This document shows, piece by piece, positions 14,392 to 21,102 of a DNA stretch of 43,414 nucleotides. The notes below the pieces were generated by a model. It made no database searches. It had not been told where the DNA came from and saw only the letters and a list, made by a program, of their open reading frames with translations. Where the stretch lies: contig NZ_AZDW01000039.1 in assembly GCF_001434115.1 (NCBI RefSeq), positions 1 to 43,414 of the forward strand, written 5' to 3'. Position 1 is the stretch's first letter. The number at the start of each line of letters is the position of its first letter. The DNA is from Levilactobacillus zymae DSM 19395 (lineage in GTDB: Bacteria > Bacillota > Bacilli > Lactobacillales > Lactobacillaceae). Made by a program: the position numbers and the translations under genes.

Positions 14392-15288
14392 ATGACTAAA
14401 AAGCTCGCCGCCGTCTTGGCCGGTACCGGGGCCATTTTCTTCGGCATTAGCGGTATACTCTCCAGCATCTTGTTTGCCCGCATCGCCGTTTCGCCGGGCT
14501 GGCTGGTATCCGCCCGCATGTTTTTCTCCGGCTTGCTCCTACTCGCCTACCTGCTGGTGACCAAGCAACCCATCTTTAAAATCTGGCGATCGTGGCGCTC
14601 GGCCGGCCTGGTCATCGCTTTCGGGGTCCTGGGCGTGTGCTTTGCCCAATCGACCTTCCTGCTGTCGCTCTACTACGGCAACGCGGCGGTGGCCACGATT
14701 CTCCAATCGCTAGGCCCCGCCATCCTGATTCTCCTGGTCGCGCTGGCCACCCGACGCCTGCCCCGGTGGCTCGACATTGGCGCAGTCCTGCTCTCGTTGG
14801 TGGGCATCCTATTGTTGGTGACCGGGGGTAAACTCACATCCCTAGTGGTGCCCACGCCGGCCTTCGTCTGGGGGGTGGCGTCGGCTTTCGGTATCGTCGC
14901 CTACACACTGATCCCCTGCCCGCTGCTGAAACACAACCATTCCCTGGTGGTCACCGGTTGGGGCCTGTTCATCGGTGGGGTTGCCGCCAACTTTTTGACG
15001 CCCCTCACCACCATCCCCGCCGGTTTCGACGGTCTGGACTTTCTCCTGGTCGCGGGCATCGTGGTGGTAGGCACCCTACTGGCCTACGCCTTTTACGTGG
15101 AAAGTTTAAACGCCCTGGACCCGGCCGTCGTCAGCATGTTGGGGACCCTCGAACCCTTGACCGCCACTGTCTTATCCGTACTGTGCCTGAACGTGTCCTT
15201 TTGCCCGGTCCAATTCGTGGGTATCGTGCTCACCATTGTCGCTATTCTCCTCATCAATCTTCCCCAGTCCGTCCCCAATTTGCATTGA
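14392..15288 (+). CDS. EamA/DMT family transporter
   Basis: A 298-residue membrane protein with ten hydrophobic helices arranged as two EamA repeats (about 1-140 and 150-290). It belongs to the drug/metabolite transporter superfamily, whose members move amino acids, nucleotide-type metabolites or toxic compounds. GTGAIFFGISGILSSILF in helix 1 and ALDPAVVSMLGTLEPLTATVLS in helix 9 are typical, the latter being the conserved EP(L)-containing segment. The ATG at 14392 is chosen because GAGAGGTG precedes it; an in-frame ATG at 14371 has no ribosome site. The substrate is unknown. Its promoter lies inside a perfect palindrome, so tight repression is expected. Confidence 0.82.
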   Translation: MTKKLAAVLAGTGAIFFGISGILSSILFARIAVSPGWLVSARMFFSGLLLLAYLLVTKQPIFKIWRSWRSAGLVIAFGVLGVCFAQSTFLLSLYYGNAAVATILQSLGPAILILLVALATRRLPRWLDIGAVLLSLVGILLLVTGGKLTSLVVPTPAFVWGVASAFGIVAYTLIPCPLLKHNHSLVVTGWGLFIGGVAANFLTPLTTIPAGFDGLDFLLVAGIVVVGTLLAYAFYVESLNALDPAVVSMLGTLEPLTATVLSVLCLNVSFCPVQFVGIVLTIVAILLINLPQSVPNLH

Positions 15289-15343
15289 CAGTTCTCCCTA
15301 ACCAGTTTAATGTCTTAATTAATCGGATTAGGGGGTATTCAGC

Positions 15344-15469
15344 ATGCTTAACACATTAGCAACCTTTTACTTGTTTGACAGCCTTTACTACGTTGCCGTT
15401 TTCTTGGTCCAAATCGCCATCATCGTCGGCCTAGTCGTACTGGTTCGCAAACTATTTAAACGCAAATAA
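15344..15469 (+). CDS. 41-residue single-pass membrane protein
   Basis: A short reading frame with a GGGGG-type ribosome site (15330-15334) nine bases before its ATG. It encodes a polar start, one clear membrane helix (residues about 16-34, VAVFLVQIAIIVGLVVLV) and a strongly basic end, RKLFKRK. That is the normal inside-positive layout of small bacterial membrane proteins. It lies 55 bases after the EamA gene with no terminator between them and may be co-transcribed. A hairpin follows at 15482. Function unknown; it could be a small regulator of the transporter or a type I toxin-like peptide. No antisense partner was seen. Confidence 0.55.
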   Translation: MLNTLATFYLFDSLYYVAVFLVQIAIIVGLVVLVRKLFKRK

Positions 15470-15481
15470 ATTTTTCGCCAA

Positions 15482-15512
15482 AAAGCGCCCAGGAGAAAAT
15501 CCTGAGCGCTTT
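15482..15512. terminator. Bidirectional terminator
   Basis: AAAGCGC pairs with GCGCTTT and CAGGA with TCCTG around a GAAAA loop. The minus-strand reading ends in CTTTTTGG, which fits the Fic-like gene ending at 15533. The plus-strand reading serves the small membrane protein. Confidence 0.8.
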
Positions 15513-15532
15513 AATAGCTAGTTGACTAACCG

Positions 15533-16219
15533 TTAACGAAGGCCTTCCGGTCCCACGATAGCGTTGGCGTACAGCCACCGGCAAAACGTTTCCGCGTCGG
15601 CGTTCCGGTAGAAGTCGTGACGGACCCGTCGGAAAGCCGCCTGTTGGTCATCCGCCACTAACAACAGGCCCGCACCCCGTTTTGCCAACACCTGATTGCC
15701 GACGAGTAGGGCCGTTTCCAAATTGCCATCGCTAAACAGTTGCTTGTGCAACACGTAGGCCACCGCTTGCAGCGCCCGGTCGGTGTAGTCACTGTGATCA
15801 AGCCGTAAATCCAACAAATCCTTTTGGACGGCGGCTTGTTCGGGTAGCGGTAGTTTGACCGTCTGGTCGCCCCGGGTCACCACGGGCATCTTCCGCAGTT
15901 CCCCGCCGCCTAGCCCGACGCCGGCGGTCACCAGGTCGTTGATGTGGCTAAACGTCAAAAGCTCAAACCCCTCCGGCGAGCCGGTAATGAAGGCCACGGC
16001 CGTTCGTAGGTTCAAGAGGCGCTGTACCGTGGCGTCGTTGAGCTTACGATTGGTCACCGTGCCCTTCAGGAAGGCGTTGATTTGGTTAAACGGCGTCTCG
16101 GAATCCGTTAACCGCAAGAGTGACGTCACCAAACTCACTTGGTTTCGAATCAATAACTGCTGCTGATCAAACTGGCTGATATGATAATGCCCCTGCGGGT
16201 AACTGGCTTTTGCATCCAT
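15533..16219 (-). CDS. Fic-like protein with a degenerate active-site motif
   Basis: A 228-residue protein resembling lactobacillary Fic/DOC-fold proteins, whose active members transfer AMP or other phosphate groups to target proteins. Residues 158-170 read HKQLFSDGNLETA, where relatives usually have a DGNKRT or DGNGR core: the FxDGN part is kept but the following Lys-Arg is Leu-Glu. The strand with GVGLGGGELRKMPV (about 101-114) matches the family flap. Loss of the phosphate-binding Arg suggests that it is inactive or has another role. The ATG at 16219 has only a modest GGAAAGGA site. It stands alone with its own terminator, and no antitoxin-like gene was seen next to it. Confidence 0.55.
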   Translation of the reverse strand: MDAKASYPQGHYHISQFDQQQLLIRNQVSLVTSLLRLTDSETPFNQINAFLKGTVTNRKLNDATVQRLLNLRTAVAFITGSPEGFELLTFSHINDLVTAGVGLGGGELRKMPVVTRGDQTVKLPLPEQAAVQKDLLDLRLDHSDYTDRALQAVAYVLHKQLFSDGNLETALLVGNQVLAKRGAGLLLVADDQQAAFRRVRHDFYRNADAETFCRWLYANAIVGPEGLR

Positions 16220-16325
16220 GAACCAGACCGTCCTTTCCGTTCGCGATTAACTGACCTGAACCCAAGACCCTTTCTTGTGAGTTCTTATTATTTCTATTAT
16301 ATCTTAAGAACCTTACCCGGACGCT

Positions 16326-16373
16326 AAAACAGCCTATAACCGACGAAATTCTGACGGTTACAAGCTGTTTTTT
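16326..16373 (+). terminator. Orphan hairpin with T-run
   Basis: AAAACAGC pairs with GCTGTTTTTT and TAACCG with CGGTTA. On the plus strand it ends in six T with no plus-strand gene before it. A TTGTGA/TATATC pair with a 17-base spacer (16274-16302) could start a very short transcript here. Confidence 0.5.
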
Positions 16374-16452
16374 AACGTTATTGGTTGAGAAAATGCGTGA
16401 GTCGCAATGGCCGTTAACCCCTGAATAGAATTGGAATTGGGGGCGTTTCGCT

Positions 16453-16745
16453 GCTAGACTAGCGCCATCTGCGGCCTCCAAAACGTGCTTATCAGGGGCA
16501 ACAGGTTCCGCTTAACCCCATTTTAGCAATTAGCCAAGCCCGGGCTTTCGCCCTTAGATTGGCGCCACCTGCAGCCGCCGAAACGTGCTTACAAGGAACA
16601 ACCGGCTCCGCTTAACCCCATAACGGAAATTTGACGGGGTCAGGCTTTCCCCCTTAGACTAGCGCCATCTGCGGCCTCCGAAACGTGCTTATCAGGGGCA
16701 ACGGGTTCCGCTTAACCCCATTTTAGCAATTAGCCAAGCCCGGGC
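16453..16745. repeat. Three tandem 100-bp intergenic repeats
   Basis: GCGCCA at 16462, 16562 and 16662, AAACGTGCTT at 16481, 16581 and 16681, and CTTAACCCCA at 16511, 16611 and 16711 show an exact 100-base period. Units 1 and 3 are nearly identical, including TTTTAGCAATTAGCCAAGCC; unit 2 has diverged. The array fills most of the 581-base gap between the Fic-like and multicopper oxidase genes and has no convincing reading frame. A further diverged copy lies at 20603-20655. Confidence 0.85.
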
Positions 16746-16800
16746 TAATCACTAAAATGACGTTAATGCTCGCCCGCTGACCGCCCCTGAACGCACTCTG

Positions 16801-18336
16801 CTACATCTTCATTCCCATCTTATCATACGAACTCATCCCCGCGAGATGGAGGTCCTTGACGTCGATGCCCCGTTCCTTCGCGAACGCGTTCATCAGCGTA
16901 TCCATATCCATCAGCTTGTACGTCTTCGGGTGGGCTGGATCATAAGCCTCAATCTGCGCCATCATCCCACCATCTTCGTGTTCAATGATGTGGCAGTGGT
17001 ACATGAAGACCCCGGGCTTTTCAAACCGTACCTTGATGCGGACCGTTTCACCCGGATTGACCCCGACCGTGTCCTTATAGCCCCGTTCGTTCGGGTACGG
17101 CGCCTTGCCGTTGCGGGAGACCACCAAGAATTGCGTGCCGTGCATGTGGAACGGGTGAACCATCCCACTATCGGTCTTGTTATTGTTCTTGATGTCCCAA
17201 AGCTCAACGTTACCGACCTGTTGTCGCGCATCAATCCGTTGCATGTTGAACTTCTTCCCGTCGATCATCACGTATTCGTCCATGCCGTCCATGACGACCT
17301 TCCGGACGGGCGTGTTTGGCGTCACTTCCGGGTCGGGAATGTCGACCAGGTGGTCCGGCAACGTCACGTCTTCGCGTTGGTAGTCGTGAATCCGGAACTT
17401 GACCAGCGGGGTGTCGTCGGAGTACAACGTGACCGTTTCGCCCGGCTTGACGCTGCCGAAGTCCACGATGATTTCGGCCCGTTCGGCACAGGTCAACATC
17501 AGGTGGGTGAATTTAACGGGTTCGGGCATCACGCCACCATCGGACGCCACCTGGGTAAACGGTAAGTCGTTGCTAAAATGCAACCGCCATTCCCGCCGGT
17601 TCGCGCCGTCCAGAATCCGGAGCCGTAACCGTTGCGTGGTCACGTCAAAGTACGGGTTGATGGTCCCGTTGATCATCGCCGTGGGACCCTGAACGCCATC
17701 GGGATCGTAATCTTGATTATAATCCCACTGGTTATCTTCGTGGAACCGCCGATCCTGTAAAACCAACGGAATGTCATCGACCCCGTAGTTCCGTGGGAAC
17801 GGCAACTTTGCTTCTTGGTCGTCGGTGACCAGTACCATGCCGGCCAGACCGTGCCAAACCTGTTCGGCCGTCGATGGGCACGGGTGGGCGTGGAGCCACA
17901 GCGTCGCGGCGGGTTGGTCGACCGTGAAGTCGATGTGCTTGGTCTCTCCCGGATAAACGGGAGCGTGGCACCCACCATCGGTGTACGGGCCCGGTACGTT
18001 TAACCCGTGCCAGTGGAACGTGGTGAGTTCCTTTAAACTGTTCTTCAAATCAATATGCATGGTCTTCCCCTTGGCAAATACCAGGGTCTGACTCAAAAGG
18101 GTCGTGTTGTACCCCCAAGTCTTGGTCTTCTTACCGGGCAACAATTGCGTTTCGCCGGCTTGGGCCTCGACCGTGTAATAAGTATCCGTCGCCGTTTCCT
18201 TATCGGGTTTTAACAACGGTGGAATCCGTAACGCCATCTCGGGTGCATCGGCGACCTCCAGCGGCACGTAGCCCCCATCGTGGGTGTTGTACGCTGGTTC
18301 GTCAAAGAAATAATCGGTATAAATTGGTTTAGTCAT
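16801..18336 (-). CDS. Multicopper oxidase (CotA/laccase-like)
   Basis: A 511-residue three-cupredoxin-domain oxidase that passes electrons from a substrate at a type 1 copper to a trinuclear cluster, where oxygen is reduced to water. All four copper-binding segments are present: FHWHG (H108, H110), WLHAHP (H149, H151), HPFHMHG (H394, H397, H399) and YHCHIIEHEDGGMM (H447, C448, H449, H453, M458). There is no signal peptide or Tat motif, so it is expected in the cytoplasm. The end is Met-rich (MSSYDKMGMKM), a possible extra copper contact. Similar lactobacillary enzymes oxidise phenols and biogenic amines; here that is inference. No CopY-type box or other copper gene was found beside it. The ribosome site GGAAGGGG is rather far from the ATG. 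Confidence 0.9.
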   Translation of the reverse strand: MTKPIYTDYFFDEPAYNTHDGGYVPLEVADAPEMALRIPPLLKPDKETATDTYYTVEAQAGETQLLPGKKTKTWGYNTTLLSQTLVFAKGKTMHIDLKNSLKELTTFHWHGLNVPGPYTDGGCHAPVYPGETKHIDFTVDQPAATLWLHAHPCPSTAEQVWHGLAGMVLVTDDQEAKLPFPRNYGVDDIPLVLQDRRFHEDNQWDYNQDYDPDGVQGPTAMINGTINPYFDVTTQRLRLRILDGANRREWRLHFSNDLPFTQVASDGGVMPEPVKFTHLMLTCAERAEIIVDFGSVKPGETVTLYSDDTPLVKFRIHDYQREDVTLPDHLVDIPDPEVTPNTPVRKVVMDGMDEYVMIDGKKFNMQRIDARQQVGNVELWDIKNNNKTDSGMVHPFHMHGTQFLVVSRNGKAPYPNERGYKDTVGVNPGETVRIKVRFEKPGVFMYHCHIIEHEDGGMMAQIEAYDPAHPKTYKLMDMDTLMNAFAKERGIDVKDLHLAGMSSYDKMGMKM

Positions 18337-18451
18337 GTGGTTCTAGACGCCCCTTCCTCAGATCTATTGACTCGTGTTCCTCCTTTATGATAACGCAATT
18401 TCGAAACGGCGGTGTAAACGTTTTTTTATGCGAGCGGTTTCCCCGCCAATC

Positions 18452-18480
18452 AAAAAAGTCCGACAATGTAGTCGGACTTT
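18452..18480 (-). terminator. Terminator of the LPQTN protein gene
   Basis: AAAGTCCGAC pairs with GTCGGACTTT around a six-base loop. Read on the minus strand it is followed by six T. It lies 15 bases beyond the stop codon at 18495. Confidence 0.9.
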
Positions 18481-18494
18481 CCGTCAAGCTTAAT

Positions 18495-19868
18495 TTAGAA
18501 ATGACGCCGAATAACGGTTACGGCCGTTACCGCGGCTAACAGGCTCAGACCCGCAACAGCGGCGAGACTGGCTTGGTCGTTGGTTTGCGGCAATTTCGCG
18601 TTCCGTCGTACCGTTTTAGCCTTGGTTTGCGTTGCCACGACCGGCTTAGCGTGATTGGCTGTCGTGGTTGGCTTAGCTACAGCCTTCTTGGTCGCGGCTT
18701 TTTTGGTCGTTGTGGCCTTAGTTGGCTGCTTGGTTGCGGCCTCCTTAGCGGCTTCTTCCTTTTCACGAGCCGCTTCCTCGGCCGGCGTCTCGGTCCCGGT
18801 ATCGACGTCATCGACCCCGGTACCCGTTCCAGGATCAACAATATCGATGTCCCCGTTTTCGTCGATGTCTCCATCGCCGTCTTTGTCCTCGTTACCGTCC
18901 TTATCTTCGTTGCCGACGTTGTTACCGTTCCCGGAGCCGGAATTACTGCTGGACGTGGAAACTTTCCCGTTGGCCTGTTCGGAGTTTGGCGTGCCCGACG
19001 TACCGCCACCCCAAGTCATGGTCGCCTGGTTGGTGAAGACGTAGCCGTCGTGGATCACGGACGGGTCATCGACCTTGGTGTAGTAGTCGATGGCGTACAT
19101 CTGGTCGACGGTATCCTTGAATTTCAGGGTAAATCCATCGCTGGTGTAGTCCACGGTATACTGGTCCGCACTTAACGCTGGGGTTTCCCGCTTGTAAGAC
19201 GTGTCGGTGACCCAGTAAGCTGGGGAGACCGTAACGTCGTGAATCATGGTCTGGTTGGCCCCAATGGTGTCTTCCACCTTCAGATTCTTCATCTTAAGGC
19301 CCCGCCGGTTAACCAAGACCGTCCAGCGTACGGTATCGTTATCCTGGATTTCACCCTTCTTGGAGAGGTTGGCCAGGTTTTCGACGATGTTGATCTTGTC
19401 GGGATGGTTGTTCGGGAAGTTCACGTCCTGTTCCCCGTACTTAGTTCCCGCATATTTGGTGGCAATCTTCAGGTCCAAGACCTTATTGTCGAGGTTCTCC
19501 ACCTTGTCGTTCAGGGTCACTTCAATGCTGTCGCCCCCCTTAGTCACGCTCCCGGTCCCAATCACGGTCTTGCCGTCGGGCCCCGTCACGTCGAAGGTGT
19601 CGGTCTTAGACGATTTTAAATTGTCAGGCAACGGGATCGTAATCTTGTCGCCACTATGTAAAGCGATGTTGCCAAATTCTAAGTGATATTCCACGTTGAT
19701 GGTGTCTGCCATTTTGAAGTCCGGACCGTTGATAACCTTGGCGGACGTGACGTACGGGCTACCGTCGATTGTCGCCGCCTGGGCCAGTGGTGCGCGCCCA
19801 CACAGGGTCAGTACCAGTAAACCCATCAAAGCGATTAGCCATTTGATGATGCGATGGTTGTTTCGCAA
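18495..19868 (-). CDS. Cell-wall-anchored LPQTN surface protein with adhesin-type domain
   Basis: A 457-residue surface protein. It has a signal peptide (residues 1-32, cut after AQA), an SdrG/collagen-adhesin-like beta region (about 38-290, with DTINVEYHLEFGN and KITIPLPDNLK), an Asp-rich stretch with DKDGDGDIDENGD-type loops (about 310-345) resembling calcium-binding repeats, an Ala/Lys/Thr-rich wall-spanning stalk and the sorting signal LPQTN with a hydrophobic helix and RRHF tail. A sortase should link it to peptidoglycan. The start is a TTG at 19868 behind a very strong AGGAGGGG site; no ATG fits. It forms a single-gene unit with its own terminator. The ligand is unknown. Confidence 0.82.
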   Translation of the reverse strand: MRNNHRIIKWLIALMGLLVLTLCGRAPLAQAATIDGSPYVTSAKVINGPDFKMADTINVEYHLEFGNIALHSGDKITIPLPDNLKSSKTDTFDVTGPDGKTVIGTGSVTKGGDSIEVTLNDKVENLDNKVLDLKIATKYAGTKYGEQDVNFPNNHPDKINIVENLANLSKKGEIQDNDTVRWTVLVNRRGLKMKNLKVEDTIGANQTMIHDVTVSPAYWVTDTSYKRETPALSADQYTVDYTSDGFTLKFKDTVDQMYAIDYYTKVDDPSVIHDGYVFTNQATMTWGGGTSGTPNSEQANGKVSTSSSNSGSGNGNNVGNEDKDGNEDKDGDGDIDENGDIDIVDPGTGTGVDDVDTGTETPAEEAAREKEEAAKEAATKQPTKATTTKKAATKKAVAKPTTTANHAKPVVATQTKAKTVRRNAKLPQTNDQASLAAVAGLSLLAAVTAVTVIRRHF

Positions 19869-19972
19869 AAAATCCCCTCCTAAAAATTGTTCTTAGGGTT
19901 AAGTATACGCGCGCAAGTACCTCCATTTCAATAGCAACCCGCAAACCCGTGCCAAATCGTGTCCGATCAACA

Positions 19973-20004
19973 AAAAACCGTCGATTGGCTTAACAATCGG
20001 CGGT
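19973..20004 (-). terminator. Terminator of the HesB-like gene
   Basis: CCGCCGATTG pairs with CAATCGACGG (minus-strand reading) and is followed by six T, 17 bases beyond the stop at 20021. Confidence 0.85.
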
Positions 20005-20020
20005 CAAAGCTTCTATTCCG

Positions 20021-20425
20021 TTAGCAAATTCGCGTGCCCAGGGTCTGCATTTCCTTCTTTAAATCCAAGTCGGATTTCTCTGCGGCCGTGTAGGAGATGA
20101 GTCCGACTGCGCTATCCAAGATCCCGCTGTCGTCCTTTAAGACTAACTGGTTGTGGACCCGGTCGAGATTCAGGCCGTTGCCCAGGTAAATCGCGTCGTT
20201 TTGGTTCGTCCGCATCTGGTAGCCGGCGTTGTTCTCCATCATTAATTGATAATCGGGATCTTCGGCCGTTAACGCGACCAGCTGGAACTTATTGCCGATG
20301 GCACACGACCCACCAATGGTCGAGTACTTGTTCGACCCGTCGTCAGTCACCAGTAATAAAATACTGCCGGCCGTGACGTGGGCTGCCAAATAGTCCTTCG
20401 CTGCGTCTTTAATCTTGATGTCCAT
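20021..20425 (-). CDS. HesB/IscA-like iron-sulfur biosynthesis family protein
   Basis: A 134-residue soluble protein. MDIKIKDAAKDYLAAHV at the start, the central GGSCAIGNKFQLVAL and LVLKDDSGILDSAVGLI near the end follow the HesB/IscA-like fold as it appears in lactobacilli (YneR type). Classical A-type scaffold proteins use three conserved Cys (C-x60-CGC); here only a mid-chain Cys in GGSC and a terminal Cys in TRIC are seen, so cluster binding is doubtful. The ATG at 20425 is chosen for its GAGGGA site; an upstream ATG at 20482 lies inside the promoter. Role in the cell not established. Confidence 0.65.
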   Translation of the reverse strand: MDIKIKDAAKDYLAAHVTAGSILLLVTDDGSNKYSTIGGSCAIGNKFQLVALTAEDPDYQLMMENNAGYQMRTNQNDAIYLGNGLNLDRVHNQLVLKDDSGILDSAVGLISYTAAEKSDLDLKKEMQTLGTRIC

Positions 20426-20457
20426 GTGAAGTCCCTCTTTCTCTGTGCTGACAATTA

Positions 20458-20502
20458 AATTGTGTACAATTATTTTATACACCGCTTGACCGCATTTGTA
20501 AA
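20458..20502 (-). promoter_or_regulatory. Promoter and palindrome of the HesB-like gene
   Basis: On the minus strand: TTTACA (20502-20497), 17-base spacer, TATAAA (20479-20474). The palindrome AATTGTGTACAATT (20458-20471) follows directly and could be an operator at the transcript start. Confidence 0.65.
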
Positions 20503-20552
20503 CTCATTAGCTCACAGAAAAAGGGAGAGTGTGCCCAGAGGCGATTTGCTGA

Positions 20553-20655
20553 CGAGCATGAATGTCGTCAGACAGGCAATCCTGAACTTGGATTGTTTGC
20601 CTGACGGGATTCAGCGGAATCAGCAGCCTTTGGGTGCACGTTTCGACACCGCCCA
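20553..20655. repeat. Diverged copy of the 100-bp repeat, plus hairpin
   Basis: On the minus strand CGAAACGTGC, then 16 bases, then TTCCGCTGAATCCC matches the core of the 16.5-kb array (CGAAACGTGC, 17 bases, TTCCGCTTAACCCC). A hairpin at about 20566-20604 (GTCAGACAGGCAATCC pairing imperfectly with GGATTGTTTGCCTGAC) adjoins it. The 167-base gap otherwise holds no convincing gene. Confidence 0.55.
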
Positions 20656-20664
20656 TTTGGAGAG

Positions 20665-20697
20665 ACAAAGGAGGCCGCGACTTTTGTCACGGCCTCC
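20665..20697 (-). terminator. Terminator after the GntR gene
   Basis: GGAGGCCG pairs with CGGCCTCC, then GAC/GTC past one mismatch, around a TTTT/AAAA loop. The T-run on the minus strand is short (CTTTG), so efficiency may be moderate. Confidence 0.65.
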
Positions 20698-20703
20698 TTC
20701 CGG

Positions 20704-21072
20704 TCAGTCCTGGTACGCCCGTTGAATCAGGGCGATGACTTCTGCTTCCGATAAATTTAATTTTTTAGCCTCGCTGGTAAAACGACTCACGTACCGGTCG
20801 TAGAACTGGGCACGCCGCTTCTCACGGATCATCTCCGCGGCGTTGGCCGTCACGAACATCCCCACCCCCCGGCGTTTCTCAATCATCCCCGCCGCGACCA
20901 ACTGGTTGATCCCTTTCAGGACGGTTGCCGGATTGATGTGAAATTCTTTGGAGACTTCCGTGGTGGAAGGCACCTGTTCGCCCGCCTGATAGACCCCCGT
21001 GAAGATTGCTTCTTCAACCTGTTCGGCCACTTGTAAATAGATGGGTTCTGGACTATCAAAATTAAATCTCAT
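20704..21072 (-). CDS. GntR family regulator, YtrA type
   Basis: A 122-residue repressor with an N-terminal winged helix-turn-helix (residues about 10-75; GEQVPSTTEVSKEFHINPATVLKGINQL) and only a short helical C-terminal part. That size and shape define the YtrA subfamily, which normally controls neighbouring ABC transporter genes in response to cell-envelope stress. It is the last gene of the operon with the ATPase and permease, 30 bases after the permease stop. A palindrome in the operon promoter at 23726-23747 is its likely target, giving autoregulation. The ATG at 21072 follows GAGATAAAAC, a poor ribosome site, so its level may be low. Confidence 0.87.
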   Translation of the reverse strand: MRFNFDSPEPIYLQVAEQVEEAIFTGVYQAGEQVPSTTEVSKEFHINPATVLKGINQLVAAGMIEKRRGVGMFVTANAAEMIREKRRAQFYDRYVSRFTSEAKKLNLSEAEVIALIQRAYQD

Positions 21073-21102
21073 GTTTTATCTCACATTCTTCTTGAACTCG
21101 TC

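Noticed and set aside
16453-16745. CRISPR array
   Set aside because: The period is constant but the full 100 bases are repeated and there are no distinct spacers of 30-40 bases.
18405-18430. Catabolite (cre) site before the multicopper oxidase gene (TGTAAACGTTTTTT)
   Set aside because: Only the first half fits the cre consensus; the second half lacks the conserved CA.
20462-20725. Plus-strand 87-codon frame in the gap before the GntR gene
   Set aside because: It crosses a promoter, a repeat copy and a terminator of other genes and has no ribosome site.
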